DNA of 46,988 nucleotides from CAYOBW01 sp964402115 (GTDB lineage Bacteria; Verrucomicrobiota; Kiritimatiellia; UBA8416; CAYOBW01): contig CAYOBW010000020.1 in assembly GCA_964402115.1 (NCBI GenBank), positions 1-46,988 on the forward strand, in the 5' to 3' direction. Under the pieces are notes generated by a model. It made no database searches, was not told the origin of the DNA, and was given only the letters and a program-made list of their open reading frames with translations. The position numbers and the translations under genes are program-made. This document shows, in pieces, positions 41,148 through 46,988 of this stretch. Position 1 is the stretch's first letter; each line of letters opens with the position of its first letter.

Positions 41148-43706
41148 ATGAAGACGGAATGTTCCGCATCCTGCTTGATCTTCGCCATCCTGAGCGTCCT
41201 GCCGCTCGCCGCGCTTGGCATCCCGGCGGGCGCGGAGCAGCGCGTGGACTTCGCCTATGCGCCGCCGGAATGGCAGACGGCCATCTGCCTGCCCGACGAT
41301 CCGCACAAGACGCTCGTGGACCGTGGCGGCGAGCTGCTCTACGGGTTCGGCGGGGGCGGGCGCGAGTTCGCCACGCGGATCGGGGTGGAGGTGGACGCCG
41401 CCGGCGTGTGGCAGAAGCAGGAGCTGCACGCGCCGCGCGTGCCCATCGTGCGCACGCACCGGGCCGCGGCAGGCCTGCAGATCGTCGAGGAGGCGTTTGC
41501 CGTCACGGACCCGCCCCGCGAGGGGGACGTCCGGCCGCCGCTGCTGCGCCGCACCGACGGCGAGCTCGTGAACCGCAACTGGGCGAATCCCGGGGGCGAC
41601 GTCGTGGCGACGCTGCGCGATATCGCGCTGCACAATGAGGGGGCCCTTCGCTTCGAGCTGACGGGCAAAACGCAACGCGTCGCGCTCGCGCTGTGCGAGG
41701 GGTGGTGGAGCGAGACGGGCAAGCGCGTGCAGGTGCTGAAGGTCGAGGGGGCCACGTCGCAAACCGTGGACACGGTCAAGGACATCGGCAAGAACAAGGC
41801 GGCGGCGTTCTGGTTCGACGCGCAGGATGCCAACGGCGACGGCAAGATCGAGATCGTCGTGGATGCCGCGCCGGCAGGGGCCGACAAGAACACGATCCTG
41901 AACGACCTCTGGGTCTTCCCCGCGGACGTGCCGGCGGACAGCCCGGCGCTGCTGGCCGGCAAGCTGGACGCCCGCGCGGTGGCGCGCCTGGACCTCGCGG
42001 CCCCGGGCGGCCCGGTGCGCGCCGACGTCATCCTCGTCCACGTCACCAACACGGGCCGTGAGGCGCGCACGCTGGCGCCCCGGCTGAGCGTGGATGCCGC
42101 GCGGGGCTTCCACGTCGCCGGCCAGTGCGTCATGCTCGACGGCGGGAGGACGGTGACAGCCTCGCTGAAGCTGACCGGCCCCGCGGCCGGGAAGTTCGTG
42201 CCGCTGGAAGCCCTCGCCATCCCCGCCGGGACGACGGCAGCGTTCTGCGTCCAGTACGGCGGCAGCGGCGGGGGCGTGACGGAACCGTTCACGCTGGAGG
42301 CGGCCCGCGCGGCGCGGGAGCGCGCCGTGGCGTACTGGGCGCAGGCGCCGCTGCCGTTCGGCCGCGTGCAAGTCCCCGACGCGGGCATCCAGGCGCTCGT
42401 GGACTCCTCCATCCGCAACATCTGGCAGGCGCGCGAGATCAAGAAGGGGCTGCCGGCGTTCCAGGTGGGGCCCACGTGCTACCGGGGGCTCTGGATCGTG
42501 GACGGCGCCTTTCTGCTGGAGGCGGCGGCCCTGGTGGGCGCGGGGGCGGAAGCGCGCAACGGGGTGGCTTACGAGCTGACGTTCCAGCAGCCGGATGGCC
42601 GGATCCAGGTCATGGCGAACTTCTCGAAGGAGAACGGCATCGTGCTGTGGACCTGCGTCCGGCACGCGCTGCTGACCCAGGACAAGGCCTGGCTGGAGTC
42701 GCTCTGGCCGCGGCTCGAACGCATTGCCGCGCACATCCGGGCCCTGCGCCAGGAAACCCTCCGGAACGAGTCGCCGCTGGACGACGGGCTGAATCCGCCC
42801 GGCTTTCCCGACGGCGGCATCGGCGGCATGCATGCGGAGTACACGAACCCCTACTGGAACCTGGCAGGGCTGAAGGCCTTTATCGACGCGGCCCGCTGGC
42901 TGGGCAAGGACGGCGCGGCAGACGCATGGCAGCCGGAGTACGACGCGTTCATGGCCGCCTTTCGCACCTCCGCCGCCCGCGACATGAAGACCGATCCGCA
43001 GGGCCGGCGCTACCTGCCGATCCGCATGGACGGCCAGGATCTGCCGCAGCGGGGGCAGTGGGGCTTCTGCCACGCGGTCTACCCGGGCAGGATCTTCAGC
43101 CAGGACGACCCGCTGGTAGCCGGCAACCTGGCGATGCTGGCCGCCACCGAGCGCGAGGGCATGGTCTACGGCACGGGGTGGAATGCGACCGGCATCTGGA
43201 ATTACTTCGCCTCGTTCTATGGCCACGCCTGGCTGTGGCAGGGCAACGGGCGGAAAGCCGCCGACGCGCTCTACGCCTTCGCCAATCACGCCGCGCCGAC
43301 CCTCGTGTGGCGCGAGGAGCAGTCGCTGAAGGGCGAGAAGTTCCACAAAGTCGGCGACATGCCGCACAACTGGGCCAGCGCGGAGTTCATCCGGCTGACG
43401 GTCCACCTGCTCGCGCTCGACCGGGGCAACGAACTGCATCTGCTGGAGGGCCTGCCGCAGGCCTGGGTCGCGCCGGGCGCCGTCACGCGCCTGGACGGCG
43501 TCGCCACGCCGTTCGGCAAACTCACCCTGGCGCTGAACGTGTCCGCCGACGGCAAGTCCGCCGGCCTGCGGATCGAGCCGCTCTCCGACGCGTCGTGCGA
43601 GAAAGTTGTCGTCCACCTCGGCGGCTGGTCCTCCGCCGACCCGCGGGCGCTCCGGGAGCTCGACCCGCGTCAGCGGCATGAGGTGCGTGTGGTGTTGCGC
43701 GAGTGA
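41148..43706 (+). CDS. Secreted MGH1-like alpha/alpha-barrel glycoside hydrolase
   Basis: ATG 41148 has AAGGAG about 6 bases upstream and a signal peptide ('SCLIFAILSVLPLAALG'). The 852-residue protein has beta-sandwich domains to about residue 400, with a calcium-loop-like 'DANGDGKIEIVVD' near 228. The alpha/alpha barrel follows: 'GPTCYRGLWIVDGAFLLEA' near 440, 'SKENGIVLWTCVRHALLTQ', 'EYTNPYWNLAGLKAFID', and 'MPHNWASAEFIRLTVHLLA' near 740. These are the loops that carry catalytic acids in MGH1/GH63-like enzymes. It shares architecture with the gene at 22045 but is a separate lineage. Its stop sits in a 13-bp sequence that recurs after the next gene. Confidence 0.82.
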   Translation: MKTECSASCLIFAILSVLPLAALGIPAGAEQRVDFAYAPPEWQTAICLPDDPHKTLVDRGGELLYGFGGGGREFATRIGVEVDAAGVWQKQELHAPRVPIVRTHRAAAGLQIVEEAFAVTDPPREGDVRPPLLRRTDGELVNRNWANPGGDVVATLRDIALHNEGALRFELTGKTQRVALALCEGWWSETGKRVQVLKVEGATSQTVDTVKDIGKNKAAAFWFDAQDANGDGKIEIVVDAAPAGADKNTILNDLWVFPADVPADSPALLAGKLDARAVARLDLAAPGGPVRADVILVHVTNTGREARTLAPRLSVDAARGFHVAGQCVMLDGGRTVTASLKLTGPAAGKFVPLEALAIPAGTTAAFCVQYGGSGGGVTEPFTLEAARAARERAVAYWAQAPLPFGRVQVPDAGIQALVDSSIRNIWQAREIKKGLPAFQVGPTCYRGLWIVDGAFLLEAAALVGAGAEARNGVAYELTFQQPDGRIQVMANFSKENGIVLWTCVRHALLTQDKAWLESLWPRLERIAAHIRALRQETLRNESPLDDGLNPPGFPDGGIGGMHAEYTNPYWNLAGLKAFIDAARWLGKDGAADAWQPEYDAFMAAFRTSAARDMKTDPQGRRYLPIRMDGQDLPQRGQWGFCHAVYPGRIFSQDDPLVAGNLAMLAATEREGMVYGTGWNATGIWNYFASFYGHAWLWQGNGRKAADALYAFANHAAPTLVWREEQSLKGEKFHKVGDMPHNWASAEFIRLTVHLLALDRGNELHLLEGLPQAWVAPGAVTRLDGVATPFGKLTLALNVSADGKSAGLRIEPLSDASCEKVVVHLGGWSSADPRALRELDPRQRHEVRVVLRE

Positions 43707-43758
43707 ATCGAAAGAAACGATGGAATCGAAACTCGAATCGGTCGAATCAGTCGATTCC
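43700..43758. repeat. Left GAATCGA/TCGATTC repeat block flanking the four-helix gene
   Basis: The block begins CGAGTGAATCGAA (43700-43712), overlapping the stop of the glycosidase gene, and contains several GAATCG units. GGAATCGA (43722-43729) and TCGATTCC (43751-43758) are perfect 8-bp complements. The same 13-mer and the same TCGATTCC occur on the far side of the four-helix gene. Confidence 0.8.
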
Positions 43759-43778
43759 CTCGCACTGGAGGGTCTCCC

Positions 43779-44510
43779 ATGTTCGGTGGCACAGGCGGGT
43801 ATTTCTGGCTCGATTCGTGGATTCTCGCGAACATCGTGCAGCTCGCGACCCAGCGGTTCTGCGCGCGGTTCCTGAACCGCATGAACGATCCGGCTGGACG
43901 GCAGTTCGACCAGATGACCCAGGCCGCCCGCTCCGGCTGCGCGAACAACGCCGAGGGCTCCGCACGGCGGGCGACATCCAAGGAGACGGAGATGCGGCTC
44001 ACAGACGTGGCACGGGCCAGTCTGGCGGAACTGGCTGGCGACTACATCAACTGGCTGCTGCTGCGAGACAAGGTTCCGTGGAAGAAGAGTTCGCCGGAGG
44101 CCCGGGCTGTCTATGCCGTGCGACTGGACAAGACGGCCTACGCCGAGGACACGGTGCACGATGCCTGTGCGCATATCCTGGCGCAGAAGAAGAAATTCGC
44201 GCAGTGGCTCGACGCTGACGACGACGTGGTCGTGGCGAACGCGCTCCTGATCCTGATCGCACGGGTGATCAACATGCTGAACCACCAAATGGAAGCGCAG
44301 GGCGAGGTCTTCAAGGAAGAGGGTGGCTTCCGCGAGAAGCTGACGGCGATTCGCACGGAGGTGCGCGCGCAGCAGGAAGCCGCGCCAACCTGCCCGGAGT
44401 GCGGAAAGCCGATGACGAAACGGAAGGCGAAAACCGGCGCGAAAGCCGGGCAGGCGTTCTGGGGCTGCACGGGTTATCCAGACTGCCGGGGAGTGCGGAA
44501 GGTCGAGTGA
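43779..44510 (+). CDS. Four-helix-bundle (S23-type) protein with topoisomerase-type C4 zinc finger
   Basis: ATG 43779 has GGAGGG 6 bases upstream. The N-terminal 120 residues match the four-helix-bundle family of proteins encoded in 23S rRNA intervening sequences: 'FLNRMNDPAGRQFDQMTQAA', 'GCANNAEGSARRATSKETE' and 'ASLAELAGDYINWLLLRD' are its helix signatures. A second helical region forms the 'suffix' domain. The C-terminus carries 'CPECGKPM...FWGCTGYPDCRG', a C4 zinc finger like those at the end of type IA topoisomerases, which bind single-stranded nucleic acid. The gene sits between two copies of a palindromic repeat that shares a 13-bp sequence, as a discrete insertion would. Function is unknown; nucleic-acid binding is likely. 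Confidence 0.88.
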   Translation: MFGGTGGYFWLDSWILANIVQLATQRFCARFLNRMNDPAGRQFDQMTQAARSGCANNAEGSARRATSKETEMRLTDVARASLAELAGDYINWLLLRDKVPWKKSSPEARAVYAVRLDKTAYAEDTVHDACAHILAQKKKFAQWLDADDDVVVANALLILIARVINMLNHQMEAQGEVFKEEGGFREKLTAIRTEVRAQQEAAPTCPECGKPMTKRKAKTGAKAGQAFWGCTGYPDCRGVRKVE

Positions 44511-44528
44511 ATCGAATCGCTCGATTCC
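44504..44528. repeat. Right GAATCGA/TCGATTC repeat block flanking the four-helix gene
   Basis: CGAGTGAATCGAA (44504-44516) repeats the left-flank 13-mer exactly, 804 bases later, and again straddles a stop codon. GAATCGA (44509-44515) and TCGATTC (44521-44527) form a perfect 7-bp hairpin with a 5-nt loop; TCGATTCC is shared with the left flank. It could also serve as a transcription terminator. Confidence 0.8.
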
Positions 44529-44563
44529 ATCGACACCGACCCCGCCGCAAAGAAAGATCCTCA

Positions 44564-46828
44564 ATGATACATTGCCATTGCCCACACTGTCAGACTCCGT
44601 ATGAGCTGGAAGATGCACTTGCCGGGCACAAGCTGCGGTGCGACGCTTGCGAGCGGGCGTTTGTCTGGCTGGCCGCGGAGGGGCGGGCGGAGGCGATCCG
44701 CGAGCCCGCGGCCGCGGCGCCGGACCGGCCGGCCTCAGCCGTCCGCTGGCCGTGGACGGTTCTCGCCGCGACGGGCCTGGCTGCCGTGCTGGCGGCCGGG
44801 GCCTGTGCCCTGCGCCGTCCGTCGTCGCCACCGGCCGACGTGCCGCACGCTGCCGCCGGCCCCGCCGCGGAGCGGGCGCGCGACTACGCCGAGGCGCGGG
44901 CGCGGGCGCAGGAGCGCAAGCTGGACCTCGTCGTGTTTCAGCGCGGCAGCGACTGGAACCGGCTGTCGGAAATGCTCTACCGCGAGGTTTGGCAGACCGC
45001 CGCGTTCGCGCGCGCGCTCGGCGCAGGCTTCATCCTGGTCGCCGTGGATCATCCCGAAGTCGCCGGCCGTCCCTCCGTCCTCGACAGCGTCGCCGGCGCG
45101 CCGGCCGCTGACTCCCCGCCCGACCGCCTGTCCGCTCTCGCGGGGGACCAGGCCGCGCTGCCCCATTGCGAAATCACGGCGGTCGAAGCCCGCAACGGCA
45201 CCGTGCTCAAGTCGCGCGCCGACGGGGCGTGGCTCGCGGAGGGCGCGAATCCCGGCCAGGAGCTGCTCACCCTGAAGCTCAAGACCGTAAGCAGCGGCAG
45301 CGTGCTGCGGCTGGATTTCCCGACCGATCCCAGCCTGCCGGGCGGCGGGCCCGGGCGGGCCGGCAACGGCAACTTCGCCCTGACGGAAATCGCGCTCACG
45401 GCCGGCGGCCGGCCCCTGTCCGTCGCCGGCGCGTGGGCCAACGCGGCGGAGGGCGCCTGGGGCCCGTGGCAGGCGGTGGATGGCGTGACCAACAAGCCCG
45501 ACAACCTGTGGAACGCCGCGGCTCACCACCACGTGCGCCGCACGCTGCTGCTTGCGCTGGCTGCCGCCGTGCCGGCCGGCGCGGACGTCGAGGTCCGCCT
45601 CCTCTGCGCGAGCCAGTGGGGCCAGCACGTGCCCGGCTGCCTGCGGGCCGCGGTGTTGCCCGAGCGGAAACTCGCGGCCGACGTGTGCGGCGTCGCGGCG
45701 GCCCTGCGCGAGCAGGCGGCCAACCAGGCGTTCGACTGGTGGGACCGGGCGATCTGTCCCCGGATCGCACTGCTGGACAGCGAGGGGCGGGCCGTCGCCT
45801 GCGAGAACAAGCCGCGCCTGGACCTCACGCCCGACGCCCTGGCCGCGCGGGTCAAGGACCTGCGCGCCGTCCGCGAGCAGCGCGACGCCCTGTGGGCCGC
45901 CGCCGCGCAGACGCAGGGCGTGGCGCGGGCCGAACTGCTGCGCCAAGGCCTGGACCTGCTCGGCTTCGCCAACTGGCCGGGCAACGGGAACGGCTACAAG
46001 TCCGTGCACGACCAGATCCGCGCGGCCGACCCGCGGGACGAGAGCGGCGCGGTGCGCTGGCTGGGCTTCGGCGGCGACCCCAAGAGCGGCGTGCCCTGGG
46101 CCGAACCGACCTGGGCGAAGGCGCTGGACAAGAAGGATCTCACCGACGCGGACTACGCGGAGGCGCTGGCGCGCATCGACAAGGAGCTGAAAGACCCGCG
46201 GAACCGCGTGCTCGACCACGAGCGCATCCAGCGGATCATGGTGGCGAAGTACCACGTCTACAAGCGGTGGCCGAACCACCAGGAGCAACGGTTCGACGTC
46301 CAGCGCGCGATTGCCGCATTCGATCCGACCACCTTCTGGGGGATCGGGGCCGTCGGCTACCTCGGCATGTACCACCGCGCGCCCACGCCGCTGCTGACCT
46401 TCGGCTGGACGCCGGCGGAGGTGAAGCCGGGCGCGAACGTGTGGAACCTGACCGACACGGCGTACGCCTTCGATCACGCTGGCCCCTACCTGGTGCGCCT
46501 GAGCTCAACCGGCGGGAAGGATCTCCTGAAGGTGCGGCGCGTGGCGCTGCTCGACGGCCCCAAGGTGCTGGCCGAGGTCCGGCCGGGCGCCGACGTGGGG
46601 CCGGGCAAGGGACCGGTCGAGGTGACGCTCGACTACAAGGACTGGCGCGCCGACCGCGCGGTGGTCCTGCGGGTGGATGCGGATGCCGCTCCGGGCTGCA
46701 CCAACAGCGCGGGCAGCTTCGCCGTCGAGCCGCAGCTCCTGCCGCCGCCCGCGGGCCGCCGGGCGGCGCCGGGGCGCGGCTCTGGCCGCTGTCGCGGACC
46801 CTTTTCCCCAAACAGCTTCTGGCCCTGA
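44564..46828 (+). CDS. Membrane-anchored zinc-ribbon protein with thioredoxin-like region
   Basis: ATG 44564 starts a protein whose first 35 residues are a zinc ribbon ('CPHC' at 6-9 and 'CDAC' at 26-29, resembling MJ0042-type fingers). A single membrane helix lies at about 62-82. After it comes a thioredoxin-like segment ('LVVFQRGSDWNRLSEMLY', then 'GFILVAVDHPE') without CxxC, then beta-rich regions and a long C-terminal part. The zinc ribbon would be cytoplasmic and the rest outside. The last 25 or so residues (from about 46752) read like out-of-frame coding sequence of the manC-like gene, so the natural end of this gene may be lost. The family is not recognised as a whole. Confidence 0.7.
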   Translation: MIHCHCPHCQTPYELEDALAGHKLRCDACERAFVWLAAEGRAEAIREPAAAAPDRPASAVRWPWTVLAATGLAAVLAAGACALRRPSSPPADVPHAAAGPAAERARDYAEARARAQERKLDLVVFQRGSDWNRLSEMLYREVWQTAAFARALGAGFILVAVDHPEVAGRPSVLDSVAGAPAADSPPDRLSALAGDQAALPHCEITAVEARNGTVLKSRADGAWLAEGANPGQELLTLKLKTVSSGSVLRLDFPTDPSLPGGGPGRAGNGNFALTEIALTAGGRPLSVAGAWANAAEGAWGPWQAVDGVTNKPDNLWNAAAHHHVRRTLLLALAAAVPAGADVEVRLLCASQWGQHVPGCLRAAVLPERKLAADVCGVAAALREQAANQAFDWWDRAICPRIALLDSEGRAVACENKPRLDLTPDALAARVKDLRAVREQRDALWAAAAQTQGVARAELLRQGLDLLGFANWPGNGNGYKSVHDQIRAADPRDESGAVRWLGFGGDPKSGVPWAEPTWAKALDKKDLTDADYAEALARIDKELKDPRNRVLDHERIQRIMVAKYHVYKRWPNHQEQRFDVQRAIAAFDPTTFWGIGAVGYLGMYHRAPTPLLTFGWTPAEVKPGANVWNLTDTAYAFDHAGPYLVRLSSTGGKDLLKVRRVALLDGPKVLAEVRPGADVGPGKGPVEVTLDYKDWRADRAVVLRVDADAAPGCTNSAGSFAVEPQLLPPPAGRRAAPGRGSGRCRGPFSPNSFWP

Positions 46829-46988
46829 ACGGCGATAAGACTCTTTTGCAGCAGACGCTGGACCGTGTGCTGCAGGCCTATGCGCCGGAAAACGTCTGGG
46901 TCGTCACCAACGAGGAGCATGTCTTCGAGGTACGCAGCCAGATACGAACCATCGTGCCCTCCCTCGACAGCCATGTGCTGGCCGAGCC
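46762..46988 (+). CDS. manC: Mannose-1-phosphate guanylyltransferase-like gene, 3' partial and without a visible start
   Basis: From 46762 the frame reads 'GGAGARLWPLSRTLFPKQ', the nucleotidyltransferase signature of GDP-mannose pyrophosphorylases, then 'LLALNGDKTLLQQTLDRV' and 'VWVVTNEEHVFEV'. The enzyme makes GDP-mannose from mannose-1-phosphate and GTP for surface glycans. The expected first eight or so residues before 'GG' ('xVIxA') are absent: upstream the frame is low-complexity Ala/Pro/Arg with no ATG, GTG or TTG back to at least 46621. The reading frame overlaps the end of the upstream protein in another phase. A deletion, a frameshift or an assembly error at about 46750-46765 is likely. 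The gene continues beyond the window. Confidence 0.8.

Noticed and set aside
40701..44831. A 1376-codon open frame on the minus strand
   Set aside because: It is antisense to two clear secreted-enzyme genes and the four-helix gene. Its translation is Arg/Pro/Ala/Gly-rich without domains, the normal shadow of GC-rich coding sequence.

Overview
This is a GC-rich scaffold of about 47 kb with two 100-N gaps (2574-2673, 35452-35551), so it consists of three contigs joined by estimated gaps. The gene content suggests an uncultured member of the PVC superphylum, perhaps Kiritimatiellota, Lentisphaerota or Verrucomicrobiota. That placement is inferred from Tat-exported Gfo/Idh/MocA oxidoreductases, NPCBM and malectin-type carbohydrate modules, many large secreted alpha/alpha-barrel proteins, a URO-D-like protein, an S23-type four-helix-bundle protein and secreted beta-helix proteins. 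No rRNA, tRNA or CRISPR array was seen.

Layout. 1-2434: the end of a HEAT-repeat/discoidin protein and a translationally coupled Tat-exported Gfo/Idh/MocA oxidoreductase, followed by a hairpin repeat and the first gap. 2710-4908 (minus): a secreted tandem alpha/beta-hydrolase. 4909-5981: a gene-poor kilobase rich in inverted and direct repeats. 5982-12474: two AAA_14/DUF4143 ATPases, each with palindromic DNA at its start, flanking a Gfo/Idh oxidoreductase coupled to a variant mnmA, a 63-aa Cys/His-rich protein and a DEAD-box helicase. 12595-17983 (minus): a probable five-gene operon for exported proteins (thrombospondin-type-3 repeat protein, two tandem beta-helix paralogues, ankyrin protein, double-DTG aspartyl protease). 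18410-29927 (plus): a URO-D-like protein coupled to four large secreted proteins that look like alpha/alpha six-hairpin glycosidases or lyases, interrupted by an internally deleted copy of an NPCBM gene. 29959-30628: a rearranged toxin-antitoxin locus. 30851-43706 (plus): another secreted alpha/alpha-barrel-like protein, an NPCBM TIM-barrel protein cut by the second gap, an M16 peptidase pair, a glucuronidase-like lipoprotein and a further glycosidase-like protein. 43700-44528: a four-helix-bundle/zinc-finger gene boxed by palindromic repeats. 44564-46988: a membrane-anchored zinc-ribbon protein running without a clean boundary into a manC-like gene that has no visible start codon.

How the genes may work together. 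Most of the window looks like a locus for breaking down complex glycans outside the cytoplasm. The secreted barrels, NPCBM/malectin proteins and esterase-like hydrolase would debranch and cut a polysaccharide, and the Gfo/Idh oxidoreductases would modify released sugars. No SusCD pair or sulfatase is seen, so substrate and uptake route are unknown. The best candidates for something undescribed are the repeat-boxed four-helix gene, the chimeric toxin-antitoxin operon, the beta-helix/ankyrin/aspartyl-protease operon and the mnmA variant with a CxxC motif but no second catalytic cysteine.
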